From assembly GCF_023015885.1 (NCBI RefSeq), contig NZ_JALKBE010000002.1, positions 612,991-676,990 on the forward strand: a DNA stretch of 64,000 nucleotides, written 5' to 3'. Positions 47,414 through 56,695 of this stretch are shown one piece after another. The number at the start of each line of letters is the position of its first letter. Positions within the stretch are counted from its first letter, which is position 1. Origin of the DNA: Aliiroseovarius sp. S1123. Its GTDB lineage: Bacteria > Pseudomonadota > Alphaproteobacteria > Rhodobacterales > Rhodobacteraceae. The notes beneath the pieces are model-generated. The model was not told where the DNA came from. It did not search any database and saw nothing but the letters and a program-made list of their open reading frames with translations. The position numbers and the translations under genes were made by a program.

Positions 47414-48894
47414 AGCTGCATCCATGCTGTCTTGAGGTCGAAATACTTGTCGAAGGCGTGCATCGATTTGTCGTGCCCGTTGCCCGATTGCTTGACGCCG
47501 CCCAAGGGGACCGTGCCGTCCGGACCGCCATAGGTGTTCACGTGGACCACGCCTGCCTGAATGTCGCGCACCATGTTATGTGCGCGTGATAAGTTCGAGG
47601 TCCAAACCCCTGCGGCCAAACCAAACTTGGTCGAGTTGGCAATGGCGATCGCTTCCGCATCTGACTTGAACGGGGTCACGGCCAGAACCGGACCGAAGAC
47701 CTCGTTCTGGGCCACGTTATGCTCGGGCTTCACACCTTTCAGCACCGTCGGCTCCATGAAATAGCCACCCGTGTCTTCCATGATCCGCGAGCCACCCAAT
47801 GCAACCTCTGCGCCTTCTTCAATGGCTTTTGTCACGAAGTTCAGGTTGCCTTCCAATTGGGTCAGGTTGTTCACCGCACCAATATTAGTGTTCAGATCCA
47901 GAGGGTTGCCCACCTTCATCGCAGCGGCGTGACGTGACAGCGCCTCGACGAACTCGTCATGAATGCTCTCTTCGACCAGCAGGCGCGAACCCGCCACACA
48001 GACCTGCCCGGCGTTGCGGAAGATACCGGCCGCCGAGACCTTGGCCGCTTGCTCCAGATCAGGGGCATCGGCGAAGACCACGTTGGGGGATTTGCCTCCC
48101 AGCTCTAGATAGCAGCGTTTCAGGTTTGAGCGTGCGGAATACTCCAACAGCCGCCGCCCGACCCCGCCCGAGCCGGTAAAGACCAGAACATCTACGTCCA
48201 TCGACATTGCCAGCGCTTCGCCCGTGACGGACCCGGCACCCGTGACAACGTTCAACACGCCGTCAGGCAACCCTGCCTCAGCGGCCAGTTCTGCGAGCTT
48301 GAGAAGCGACAGCGACGCGGTTTCGGCCGGCTTCAACACGACCGAGTTCCCCGCCGCCAGCGCAGGTGCCAGTTTCCACGCGCCAATCATCAGCGGGAAG
48401 TTCCACGGTACAATCGCGCCCACAACGCCCACCGGTTCCTTATGCACAAGGCCCAGAATGCCGGGCGCGGTCGGGGCAATCTCGCCATAGACCTTGTCCA
48501 GTGCCTCGGCATAGTACCGGAAGGTCCCTGCCGCCGATCCCGGCTCGGCCTTCAGTGCCATGCCAATCTCGGTCCCATTGTCGCGCACGCCAAGAACGGC
48601 CAGTTCCAACGCGTTGGCCTCGATCAAGTCGGCCAGCTTGTGCAGGACCTTCTTGCGATAAGCTGGCGCTGCCCGCGACCAACGCCCGTCGTCAAACGCC
48701 CGCCGTGCCGCCGCAACCGCCCGGTCCACATCGCGAGCGGACGCCCGTGCAATCGTGGTCAGTCTTTGTCCGTCAATCGGCGAGAGAACGTCTTGCGCTT
48801 CGCCCTCAGCTTCTTGCCACGCTCCGTCAATATATAGTTTCTGCGGCGCGATAGGATGGCGGGAAAGCTCGTTGATGCGTGACTGATCTGCCAT
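47410..48894 (-). CDS. NAD-dependent aldehyde dehydrogenase
   Basis: 494 residues. The catalytic Cys299 is in FRNAGQVCVAGSR, the general base Glu265 in YLELGGKSPN, and the cofactor region in VGAIVPWNFPLMIGAWKLAPALAAG. It belongs to the broad PuuC/betaine-aldehyde-like group that oxidises aminoaldehydes and similar substrates. Its start lies inside the end of the tctA reading frame. It is coupled to the Tm-1-like gene downstream and is probably in one operon with tctABC. Confidence 0.93.
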   Translation of the reverse strand: MADQSRINELSRHPIAPQKLYIDGAWQEAEGEAQDVLSPIDGQRLTTIARASARDVDRAVAAARRAFDDGRWSRAAPAYRKKVLHKLADLIEANALELAVLGVRDNGTEIGMALKAEPGSAAGTFRYYAEALDKVYGEIAPTAPGILGLVHKEPVGVVGAIVPWNFPLMIGAWKLAPALAAGNSVVLKPAETASLSLLKLAELAAEAGLPDGVLNVVTGAGSVTGEALAMSMDVDVLVFTGSGGVGRRLLEYSARSNLKRCYLELGGKSPNVVFADAPDLEQAAKVSAAGIFRNAGQVCVAGSRLLVEESIHDEFVEALSRHAAAMKVGNPLDLNTNIGAVNNLTQLEGNLNFVTKAIEEGAEVALGGSRIMEDTGGYFMEPTVLKGVKPEHNVAQNEVFGPVLAVTPFKSDAEAIAIANSTKFGLAAGVWTSNLSRAHNMVRDIQAGVVHVNTYGGPDGTVPLGGVKQSGNGHDKSMHAFDKYFDLKTAWMQL

Positions 48895-50399
48895 TCGTCG
48901 GTCTTTCTTTCTTTGTGGTCCAGCCAGACCCGGCGGAAATGCAGGATCAGGACCAGAACGATCATTGCAAACAGGATCGCCGCGATGGGGCGATCAATAA
49001 AGTCCAAGGGGGTCTTCACGCGCGCCATGGCGCTGCGCAGTTTGACCTCCATGATGCCACCCAGAACCATGCCCAGAACGATGGGCACGACGGGCAGTTG
49101 CATGCGCTTCATAATGAATCCGAAGATGCCAAAGGCAGCGGCGATGATGCAGTCGGTCAGCGAGTTGCGAAGGCTGTAGACCCCCACAAAGCTGAGGATC
49201 AGAATGCAGACGCCCAAGAAGCGGTTCGGGATCTTCACCACTTTGATCAGCTGGTTCGTCGCAATCAAAAGGAAGATCACCACCAGCACGTTCAGGATCA
49301 AAAGCGCGAGATAGAGCGCGACCACAAAATCCATGTCGTTCTGGAAAAGCTGCGGTCCCGGGATCACGTTATGCACATAGAAGACGGACAGCATCATGGC
49401 CGTCAGCGCCTCGCCGGGGATACCCAGCGCCAGCAGCGGCACCATGGCAGCACCTGGGACCGCGTTGTTGGCGGTTTCGGCGGCGATCAGGCCTTCGCTT
49501 GATCCATGCCCGAAATCCTCGGGCCGCTTGGAGGATTTCTGCGCATAAGTGTAGGACATGAACTGCGCGGTAAACTCGCCCACGCCGGGGATCATGCCCA
49601 TGACCACGCCGAACGTGGCCGAGATACCCGCGATGCGCGGATGGCGCGCCAGCTCTCGGAAGCCTTGGAAGAAGCTGCCTTTCAGCTTGGTCAGGCGGAC
49701 TTTCTCATCATCGCCATGCAACAGAGTGAAGGCTTGGCTTAGCGCGAAAAGTCCCAGCACCACCACGATCAGATTCACACCGCCCGACAACCAGCTTTGG
49801 TCAAACGTGTAACGCTTTGAATAGCTGGCTGGGTGCAGGCCAATGGTGTTCAGCCAGATACCGAAGCACGCCATCGCCGCCGCGATCAACGTGTGTTTGC
49901 GGTGCGCGGTGACAACAAGGATGATGCCCAAAAGGGCCGCCAAAAAGATCTCGCGCGAGCCGAACATGGGGGCGATTTTCGCCAAAATGGGCGCGAAGAG
50001 GATCAAGCAAACGACCGAGAAGATGCCACCAAAAAAGGACGAGCTATAGGCCAGCGACAGCGCCCGTCGCGCCTCGCCCCGGGTGGTCATCGGGTAGCCG
50101 TCATACGTTGTCAGCGCGTTTACAGCAGTGCCCGGCGTGTTAATCAGGATGGCCGGGATCGACCCGCCATACATAGAACTGCCGTAGATACCCAACAGCA
50201 CCGTCAACCCGACAATCGGGTCCATCGAGAACGTCGCGGGCAACAGGATCGCGATGGCCACCGCGGGGCCAACACCGGGGATCGCGCCGATCAAAACACC
50301 GCCGACCGAGCCCACCAGAAGCGCCAGAACCACGTCCCAGCGGGCCAGATAGGACGAACTGGCCTGCACTTGGCTCAGGAAATCGAAAATCAGGTCCAT
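48759..50399 (-). CDS. tctA: Tripartite tricarboxylate transporter large membrane subunit TctA
   Basis: 546 residues with about 12 membrane segments. The conserved loops GAIPGVGPAVAIAILLPATFSMDP and GMIPGVGEFTAQFMSY, and the segment GSSMYGGSIPAILINTPG, are TctA hallmarks. The family is usually about 500 residues long. The last ~46 residues (after HKERKTDE, ending KRKTFSRRLTDKD) are very basic and overlap the dehydrogenase gene by 136 bases. The extension may be a run-on caused by loss of the original stop. Confidence 0.92.
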   Translation of the reverse strand: MDLIFDFLSQVQASSSYLARWDVVLALLVGSVGGVLIGAIPGVGPAVAIAILLPATFSMDPIVGLTVLLGIYGSSMYGGSIPAILINTPGTAVNALTTYDGYPMTTRGEARRALSLAYSSSFFGGIFSVVCLILFAPILAKIAPMFGSREIFLAALLGIILVVTAHRKHTLIAAAMACFGIWLNTIGLHPASYSKRYTFDQSWLSGGVNLIVVVLGLFALSQAFTLLHGDDEKVRLTKLKGSFFQGFRELARHPRIAGISATFGVVMGMIPGVGEFTAQFMSYTYAQKSSKRPEDFGHGSSEGLIAAETANNAVPGAAMVPLLALGIPGEALTAMMLSVFYVHNVIPGPQLFQNDMDFVVALYLALLILNVLVVIFLLIATNQLIKVVKIPNRFLGVCILILSFVGVYSLRNSLTDCIIAAAFGIFGFIMKRMQLPVVPIVLGMVLGGIMEVKLRSAMARVKTPLDFIDRPIAAILFAMIVLVLILHFRRVWLDHKERKTDEWQISHASTSFPAILSRRRNYILTERGKKLRAKRKTFSRRLTDKD

Positions 50400-50406
50400 G
50401 CCGCCC

Positions 50407-51096
50407 TCAGAAATTCAGGATGAAGAACGAACGCAGCGCGCCCGGAAGATATTCGTAGATCGCCGCGCCGGGGATCTTCACTTGCAGGAAGCTTTTGAAG
50501 ACCAATACGACCAAGACAGCGAAGACACCCGCGCTCCACATCATCAGACGCGAACGGTAGCCCACCCGCCATGTCAGGATCAGCGAAAACGCAATGGTGA
50601 CCGGCAGATACCCGATCAATGGCACCAGAAGGACATAGGCCAAGAACCATCCAGCCCATTCGAAGACCGAGACCCAGATCTTGGCCTCGCGCCGGTCGGT
50701 CCAGTGTTGGTACAGCCACGTCACGCGGACGATGGCGACCAGAAACACCATGGGCGCTGCCGAAATCGGGCCAAGCCAAAGCGCCAACCCGATGGCCAGA
50801 ACGGCCCAAAACAGGCTCTCGGCCCATTGGAACCAGTCGGCCTCGCGCATCCAGCGCGGCAGGCGACGGGGTTTGCGCGGCAGATGCCAGAAATGCAGCG
50901 CGGTAAACAGCACCATGCCCCCAACGCCAACAGCGGGCCAGAACCGCGGCTGTGCGAAGAAGTCTTTCCCTTTCAGCCACTTGGTCTGATCTTCAATGGC
51001 AGCCAACAGAAGCGTGGCGCAGATCAGAAACAGGGCCGCGAACAACACCTGACCGCGCTGTGGTCGGTCGGGATGTTCTGTGATTTCGTCGCTCAT
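50407..51096 (-). CDS. tctB: Tripartite tricarboxylate transporter small membrane subunit TctB
   Basis: 229 residues with about five membrane segments (QVLFAALFLICATLLLAAI; PAVGVGGMVLFTALHF; SLFWAVLAIGLALWL; WFLAYVLLVPLIGYLPVTIAFSLIL; WSAGVFAVLVVLVFKSFL). It pairs with TctA in the inner membrane. It ends seven bases before tctA begins and starts 79 bases after tctC ends. It is longer than the usual ~150-170 residues of TctB, with a charged central loop. Confidence 0.9.
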   Translation of the reverse strand: MSDEITEHPDRPQRGQVLFAALFLICATLLLAAIEDQTKWLKGKDFFAQPRFWPAVGVGGMVLFTALHFWHLPRKPRRLPRWMREADWFQWAESLFWAVLAIGLALWLGPISAAPMVFLVAIVRVTWLYQHWTDRREAKIWVSVFEWAGWFLAYVLLVPLIGYLPVTIAFSLILTWRVGYRSRLMMWSAGVFAVLVVLVFKSFLQVKIPGAAIYEYLPGALRSFFILNF

Positions 51097-51175
51097 AGCA
51101 GGCGCTTTCCGGGGGGCTTGGTCGTCACGCGGGGCCAGCCAAAGCCAGCCCCGCAAAAGGTCATATCAGAGCGGA

Positions 51176-52117
51176 TTACTCAAGGATTCCGCTGATCACC
51201 GCACCGGTTTCCTGATCAGCCGCAATCCGTGCAGCCGACGCTTCGGCGTCCATCCAGTAGACCAGCGCACCGGTTTCTTTTGCGACCGCCTGAGCGCGCT
51301 CGCTCATCACAGTTTTTGCAGCCACGGCAGCGATCTTCTCGCGTACGTCTGCCGGGGTGTCTTTGGTCACGAACAGGCCATTCCACAGGGCGATGTTCAG
51401 CTGTGCGTCGAGCTCGCCAATGGTGGGAGTGTCCGGCACAAGGCTGATACGCTCGTCAGTCACGGCCATCAGGACTTTCACGTCATCAAGGCAAGGCAGG
51501 ATCAGCTGCAGCGTGGTGTTGATCACATCCGCATCGCCCGAAGCCAGCGTGTTGCAGTCCAGAGCGTCAAACGCCGCGTCCGAGCCCCACTCGAAGCCAG
51601 CATTCTTCGCGTAGGCCTTGGTGACCTGCGTCGGCGTCAGGACGTCGCCAAAGTGACCCAGCGCGACGTCGTTTTCCTTGGCATAGTCGGCCAGCTCAGC
51701 CATCGAGCTGTAGGGCGCGTTGCCCGAAGTCGCCACCACAAAGGGATAGGTCAGGAAGATGCCGATCGGGTCAAACTTGGCTGGGGCAAGCTCGTCGATG
51801 CCGATCTCGTGGCCGATCACGGGTACGGCAGGCACGAAGCTGCCGATGGTATATCCGTCAGCAGGCGCCGTTGCCACGTCGATTGCACCGGGGAACGGGC
51901 CACCGCCGCCACCGGGTTTGTTCACGACGGCAGCCGAGACGCCGTATTCCGCCTGAAAGTCTTCCGCGATCATGCGGGTCAGCACGTCTTCCAGATCACC
52001 CGGAGGCCACGGCACAATGAAGCTAACCGGCTTTTCTGGATATTCGGCCATGGCCGGTGCAGCGACCATGGTTGCGGTTACGGCCAGCGCGCCAGCCAGA
52101 ATGGATTTGGTGTTCAT
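51176..52117 (-). CDS. tctC: Tripartite tricarboxylate transporter substrate-binding protein TctC
   Basis: 313 residues with a signal peptide (MNTKSILAGALAVTATMVAAPAMA). The mature part is a Bug/TctC binding protein: YPEKPVSFIVPWPPGDLED, VVNKPGGGGGPFPGAI and DGYTIGSF are typical. It captures an organic acid in the periplasm. The ligand is unknown; the neighbouring dehydrogenase and transaminase suggest an amino or keto acid. Its promoter faces the iclR gene. Confidence 0.92.
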   Translation of the reverse strand: MNTKSILAGALAVTATMVAAPAMAEYPEKPVSFIVPWPPGDLEDVLTRMIAEDFQAEYGVSAAVVNKPGGGGGPFPGAIDVATAPADGYTIGSFVPAVPVIGHEIGIDELAPAKFDPIGIFLTYPFVVATSGNAPYSSMAELADYAKENDVALGHFGDVLTPTQVTKAYAKNAGFEWGSDAAFDALDCNTLASGDADVINTTLQLILPCLDDVKVLMAVTDERISLVPDTPTIGELDAQLNIALWNGLFVTKDTPADVREKIAAVAAKTVMSERAQAVAKETGALVYWMDAEASAARIAADQETGAVISGILE

Positions 52118-52157
52118 GACGGTCTCCCTATTTCGTCAGATCAAAATTCATGTCGCC

Positions 52158-52174
52158 GGTTCATTATTTGAACC
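52158..52174. promoter_or_regulatory. Palindrome GGTTCA-N5-TGAACC, candidate IclR operator
   Basis: A perfect 6-bp-arm palindrome in the divergent region between tctC and iclR. IclR proteins commonly bind such AT-spaced palindromes. The site lies about 40 bases from the tctC start. Confidence 0.55.
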
Positions 52175-52293
52175 ATCGGTTTTAAAATAGATTGACAGAC
52201 CGGAGTGATTCCTGTCAACAAATCATTGAACATGTGAACGAAAAACTGCGCAGTCCGTTAGCGGACAGGGGCAGAAACCAACCGGAAGACCCT

Positions 52294-53100
52294 ATGGGAA
52301 CCGCATCCAAAGCTCTGACATTGCTGAATTATTTCAGCCGCGCCCACTCTCAGATTGGACTAAGCGATCTGGCGCGCCTATCGGGAATGAACAAGGCGAC
52401 CGTCTATCGCCTGATGGGTGAATTGGCGGATCATGGATTCGTTGAACAGATCGGTGCGGGGCGTGAATATCGTCTTGGCCCAGCCTTTCTGCGGCTCGCA
52501 GCCTTGCGTGAGAAGGCCGTTCCCATGCGCGAATTGGCGCTGGCTGAACTGACAAAACTCAGCGAGCTGACCGGCGAAACATCACATATGTCGCTCTTGA
52601 ATGGCGAGGTCCTGTCCAACCTTACCTATAGCTACGCACACAAGCATGGCACGATGGTGATGATGGAAGACGCCGAGGTGCTCGAACTGCACTCGACTGG
52701 ATCGGGCCTAGCCGTCTTGGCCTTCTCCCCCGCCCCCTTCGTCGACGCCATTCTCAGCAAACCACTTATCGCGCGCACCCCTGAAACCGTCACTGATCCC
52801 GCAGCCATTCAAGCTTTGCTGCCAAAAATTCGCCAACGCGGAATGGCATGGTCGATCGGCGGCTATGAACGGGATGTCTATTCCCATGCCGTGCCGATTT
52901 TCGACGCCGGATCGCATTGTATCGGAGCGATGGCGGTCGCGGCCCCGGTATCCCGCATGACCGACGAGCTGCGCGCCACGATCCAAACCGAACTTGCCCT
53001 TGCAGCCCGGCGCACGACGCGCGTGCTTGGGGGCTTCCCGCCTGACAGTTTTCCAAAATTCAAACCCACAGACTCTCCTGTAGAAAGCGAGCTGACATGA
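52294..53100 (+). CDS. IclR family transcriptional regulator
   Basis: 268 residues. The N-terminal helix-turn-helix (about 5-60: ASKALTLLNYFSRAHSQIGLSDLARLSGMNKATVYRLMGEL) is followed by the IclR effector domain (about 80-250) with YSHAVPIFDAGSHCIGAMAVAAP. It probably controls tctABC and the transaminase in response to a small acid. The ATG at 52294 follows GGAAGA. It overlaps the next gene by four bases. Confidence 0.9.
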   Translation: MGTASKALTLLNYFSRAHSQIGLSDLARLSGMNKATVYRLMGELADHGFVEQIGAGREYRLGPAFLRLAALREKAVPMRELALAELTKLSELTGETSHMSLLNGEVLSNLTYSYAHKHGTMVMMEDAEVLELHSTGSGLAVLAFSPAPFVDAILSKPLIARTPETVTDPAAIQALLPKIRQRGMAWSIGGYERDVYSHAVPIFDAGSHCIGAMAVAAPVSRMTDELRATIQTELALAARRTTRVLGGFPPDSFPKFKPTDSPVESELT

Positions 53101-54449
53101 AAGATTCCAACTTTCTGAAAGAAAAGAACGCCCGTTCGCTCTGGCATCCGATGGCGCATCCCGCCGACAGCCTTCAGAATCCGCCCACCATCATCACCGG
53201 CGCATCCGGCGTGAAGATCAAGGACGTAGACGGGCACGAGGTCGTCGACGCCGTGGGCGGGTTGTGGAACGTGAACCTTGGCTTTTCGAACCAGCCGATC
53301 AAGGATGCAATTTCGGCCCAGCTGGACACCCTGCCCTATTATTCGACCTTCCGCGGAACCACCAATGACAAGGTGATTGAGCTGTCGGAAATCCTGCGTG
53401 ATTTCTTTGCGCCGGACGGACTGACCCGCGCGTTTTATACCTCGGGCGGGTCGGACAGCGTTGAGACCGCTCTTCGTCTTGCACGCCAGTATCACAAGGT
53501 GAAGGGCGACGCTGGCCGCACCAAGTTCCTGAGCCTGAAGAAGGGTTATCACGGCACCCATATGGGCGGCGCATCGGTGAACGGGAATGCCAACTTCCGC
53601 ACCCAATACGAACCGCTTCTGCCCGGCTGCTATCACATCCCGGCGCCGTATACCTATCGCAACCCGTTCAACGAAACGGATCCCGAGCGTCTGGCCCAAC
53701 TGTGCCTGCAAGCGATGGAAGACGAGATCGCGTTCCAAGGTGCGAACACCATCGCTGCCATGATCATGGAGCCCATTCTGGGCGCTGGCGGCGTCATCCC
53801 TCCCCATGAAAGCTTCATGCCCGGCGTGCGCGAGATCTGTTCGAAACACGGCATTCTGCTGATCGCGGACGAGGTCATCACCGCCTTTGGCCGCACCGGT
53901 GGCTGGTCGGGCAGCCGGTACTGGGGCGTGCAGCCAGATTTCATGTGTACCGCCAAAGCAATCACCAACGGCTATTTCCCCTTTGGCGCGGTGATGATCG
54001 CGGACCACGTGGTTGAAACCTTCGAGAAGGACACCACAGGAGCCGCTGCTATCGGCCACGGCTACACCTATTCGGGCCATCCGGTCGGGGCGGCCGCTGC
54101 GGTTGCCTGTATGGAAGAAACCGTACGCCTGAAGGTGAACGAGAACGCCGCTGCTCGTGGAGCCGAGCTGTTCGCAGGTCTGCAGGAATTGGCCGCCGAA
54201 CACGATATCATCGGAGATGTGCGTGGCGGCCACGGGTTGATGTGCGCGCTGGAGCTCGTCTCGGACCGCGCCACCAAAGCGTCCATTGACAAAAAGACCA
54301 TCGGCACATTGCAAGAGGTCGCCTATCAGAACGGCGCGATGGTGCGTGTCTCTGGCCCGAACGTCATCATGTCGCCGCCACTGGTGCTGACGTCGGACGA
54401 TGTGCAGACCATCCTGACCGCGCTGAAGGCGGGTTTCGCCGCCGTTTAA
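53097..54449 (+). CDS. Class III aminotransferase (omega-aminotransferase group)
   Basis: 450 residues. PLP is bound by Lys287 in DFMCTAKAITNGYFPFGAV; the signature IADEVITAFGRTGGWSG is intact. It is in the omega-amino acid:pyruvate/beta-alanine group and is distinct from the Tpa at 59640. The usual donors are beta-alanine, GABA, putrescine or related amines, so the substrate is open. It overlaps the IclR gene (ATGA) and has its own terminator. Confidence 0.9.
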   Translation: MKDSNFLKEKNARSLWHPMAHPADSLQNPPTIITGASGVKIKDVDGHEVVDAVGGLWNVNLGFSNQPIKDAISAQLDTLPYYSTFRGTTNDKVIELSEILRDFFAPDGLTRAFYTSGGSDSVETALRLARQYHKVKGDAGRTKFLSLKKGYHGTHMGGASVNGNANFRTQYEPLLPGCYHIPAPYTYRNPFNETDPERLAQLCLQAMEDEIAFQGANTIAAMIMEPILGAGGVIPPHESFMPGVREICSKHGILLIADEVITAFGRTGGWSGSRYWGVQPDFMCTAKAITNGYFPFGAVMIADHVVETFEKDTTGAAAIGHGYTYSGHPVGAAAAVACMEETVRLKVNENAAARGAELFAGLQELAAEHDIIGDVRGGHGLMCALELVSDRATKASIDKKTIGTLQEVAYQNGAMVRVSGPNVIMSPPLVLTSDDVQTILTALKAGFAAV

Positions 54450-54469
54450 CCCGCAGACATTGAACGCAC

Positions 54470-54497
54470 AAAGGCCGCCCCAAACGGGCGGCCTTTA
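54470..54497. terminator. Terminator between the transaminase and VOC genes
   Basis: An 11-bp stem AAAGGCCGCCC / GGGCGGCCTTT with a 5-base loop. The T run is short. The genes are convergent. Confidence 0.88.
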
Positions 54498-54863
54498 TCT
54501 ATGCTGGTCGATTAAAATAGGAAAGCCGTCAGGATCGGTGACGACAAAGCTGCCCGGCCCCTCTGCCCCGCCCTGTTCCTGCGCGACCGCGATCCCTGCT
54601 GCTGCAAGCTGCGCCTTGATCGCACGCACATCGTCAAACGGGTCGACATTGGTGGCGTTCTGATCCCAGCCGGGATTGAAGGTCAGCATCGCGCCTTCGA
54701 ACATCCCCTGAAACAGCCCGACCAAAGTGTCGCCGTTCTTCATGATCAGATAGTTGTGTTCTTCCGTGCCGGCGTAGGCCGTGAAGCCCAGCGCCTCGTA
54801 AAACACGCGCGAGGCGGCCAGATCTTTGACGCCAAGGCTGACCGAAAACGCTCCGAGTTGCAT
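54495..54863 (-). CDS. VOC family protein
   Basis: 122 residues with two beta-alpha-beta-beta-beta units (AFSVSLGVKDLAASRVFYEALGFTAY and VVTDPDGFPILIDQH). It resembles bleomycin-resistance/glyoxalase-like proteins without a clear full metal set. Function unknown. The ATG at 54863 was taken as the VOC fold starts there. Confidence 0.85.
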   Translation of the reverse strand: MQLGAFSVSLGVKDLAASRVFYEALGFTAYAGTEEHNYLIMKNGDTLVGLFQGMFEGAMLTFNPGWDQNATNVDPFDDVRAIKAQLAAAGIAVAQEQGGAEGPGSFVVTDPDGFPILIDQHR

Positions 54864-54916
54864 GATGTGATCCTCCCTTTGCTTTGAGTGTAGCACAGGA
54901 AGGGATCACACCAGAT

Positions 54917-55228
54917 TCAGACCGGGACGATCAGCCGAATACCGTCCAAGTCATCCGAGGCTTCGATCTGGCACGACAGGCGTGAAGCGTCAGTGACTTC
55001 CCCGTCCGCCATGTCCAGCATGGCCTCTTCGAAATCGCCCTTTTCGCCGGTTTTGGACAACCAGTCGCCGTCCACTTGCACATGACAGGTCGCGCAGGAC
55101 AGAGAGCCTCCGCATTCGCCTTGAATGCCAGCGATATTGTTCGCTTGGGCGGCTTCCATCAGGTTCACGCCCGTCTGGACGTCAGCCACAACTTCCTCGC
55201 CCCCAGGCAAGACCCAGGTTACTTTCAT
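54917..55228 (-). CDS. [2Fe-2S] ferredoxin, adrenodoxin/putidaredoxin type
   Basis: 103 residues. The cluster cysteines are C39, C45, C48 and C86 (CX5CX2C...C, in GECGGSLSCATCHV and RLSCQI), the pattern of P450-linked ferredoxins. It should pass electrons to the P450 encoded at 56696 and needs a reductase that is not in this window. It begins at MKVTWVLPGGEEV after AAGGAGATACG. Confidence 0.93.
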   Translation of the reverse strand: MKVTWVLPGGEEVVADVQTGVNLMEAAQANNIAGIQGECGGSLSCATCHVQVDGDWLSKTGEKGDFEEAMLDMADGEVTDASRLSCQIEASDDLDGIRLIVPV

Positions 55229-55366
55229 CTCGTATCTCCTTGTTTTTGCTACGCCTTGATCAAAGTCGATTAAGCGGGATCAGAATTCGCCGCCTCTCAA
55301 TCAGCTAGGCGCTGATTTCGAACACGATTTCTGATGCGCATTTGGTTTGGTGAAATCGACATTGAT

Positions 55367-56656
55367 CTAGACGAAGTTCACATAAAAATCGCGCAGCCCG
55401 TCACCTTCGAGATCACGGGTTTTGATGACCTCTTTGCGCTTCATGAAAATGTGGTTATCGACCAGCAGACGCCCCACGCGGTCGCCCAGCACGGTGTCAG
55501 CCTCCAGATCATTCATTGCAACCTTCAGGTTCACCGCCGTGCCCTCCTTGGCCTCGGTCCGGTCAAACCCATCGCCGCCCTCGATGGGACCGAGCGGGTA
55601 GTTGTTTTCCAATCCCAGAAGCGACGCCTGCAACACCGCAGCCACCGCCGTATAGGGGTTCGCCGTGGCGTCTGCCATCCGGTGCTCCAACCGTGATTTC
55701 GCGCCACCCTCGCCGGAAATCCGGGTGGTGACGTTTCGGTGATCCCCGCCCCAGTTGCGCCAATAGCCAGATAGCGATCCCGGCTGCAGACGCTGGTACG
55801 AGTTTGTCGTCGGTGCCACCAATCCGGCCAGCCCCTTGTGGTGATGCATCAGGCCCGAGATACAGCCGCGCGCCAGATCGTTCATGTGATCTGGTCCGCC
55901 GACGGGGCCATTGTCCAACGCATTGCCGCCCGAGCGATCACGGAAGCTGTAATTGATATGCATACCCGACCCGCCTGCCTCGGCAATCGGTTTGGGCATG
56001 AAGGTCAGGACAAGCCCGTGCTCCAGCGCCACTTCGCGGGCCATCTGGCGGAACAGCACAATGTCGTCCACATGCTTCAGCGCCTCGTCAAAGGTCAGCG
56101 TGAACTCGAACTGCGGGCTATCGTATTCGCCCGTCATCATCTCAAGGTTAAAGCCCAGCTTCTCGGCGCGTTCCCAAATGTCATCGGTAAAGCGCAGCGG
56201 GTCGGTAAACGGTCCTGTGCCATAGACCACGCCCCCCGGCGCGTCATAGGGCACAAGGCGGCCGATTTCGTTGGCCATCAGGGCAAAGCACTCCAGCTCG
56301 ATCCCCACCATCGGAGTCAATCCGCGTTCTTCCCACGCCGCAATCGCACGCTTCAGGGCCTGACGGCCGCACAGCTCCAAAGGCACGCCGTCTTGGTCAT
56401 ACAGGTCACCGATGACAATCTGCGTCGAGGCCTCCCACCCCTCGCGAATGTCTTCGGCCCGCCAGCGCAGTTCCATATCCGGCAGACCTTCCTTCATCAT
56501 CGCGCCCGGCGCATCCAGAAGGTCCTTGTCGTAATGCACGCCATACGTAGACCGGCAGAACCGCGTCTCGCCCGTACCGATTTTCGAGCCGGGCAGGTAT
56601 TTGCCGCGCAGAATGCTTAGGTGATCAAGCCATAAGGCCCGCAAACGATCTTTCAT
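55367..56656 (-). CDS. Glutamine synthetase-like gamma-glutamyl ligase
   Basis: 429 residues of the GS-like (type I/III-related, PuuA/IpuC-like) family: GIELECFALM, GSGMHINYSFRDRSGGN, TTNSYQRLQPGS, NVTTRISGEGG and LEHRMADATANPY are the glutamate, ATP and metal motifs. Such proteins attach glutamate to an amine rather than to ammonia. It lacks the N-terminal pattern and size of true GlnA. It lies between the ferredoxin and the P450 on the same strand and is probably in their operon. Confidence 0.88.
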   Translation of the reverse strand: MKDRLRALWLDHLSILRGKYLPGSKIGTGETRFCRSTYGVHYDKDLLDAPGAMMKEGLPDMELRWRAEDIREGWEASTQIVIGDLYDQDGVPLELCGRQALKRAIAAWEERGLTPMVGIELECFALMANEIGRLVPYDAPGGVVYGTGPFTDPLRFTDDIWERAEKLGFNLEMMTGEYDSPQFEFTLTFDEALKHVDDIVLFRQMAREVALEHGLVLTFMPKPIAEAGGSGMHINYSFRDRSGGNALDNGPVGGPDHMNDLARGCISGLMHHHKGLAGLVAPTTNSYQRLQPGSLSGYWRNWGGDHRNVTTRISGEGGAKSRLEHRMADATANPYTAVAAVLQASLLGLENNYPLGPIEGGDGFDRTEAKEGTAVNLKVAMNDLEADTVLGDRVGRLLVDNHIFMKRKEVIKTRDLEGDGLRDFYVNFV

Positions 56657-56695
56657 GTATCCTCCCTGCCCGGTTTTCCGGGTCACCCCGCGGGG

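Noticed and set aside
52878..54314. A 478-codon open frame opposite the class III aminotransferase
   Set aside because: It is a shadow of a clearly conserved gene on the other strand and has no start signal.
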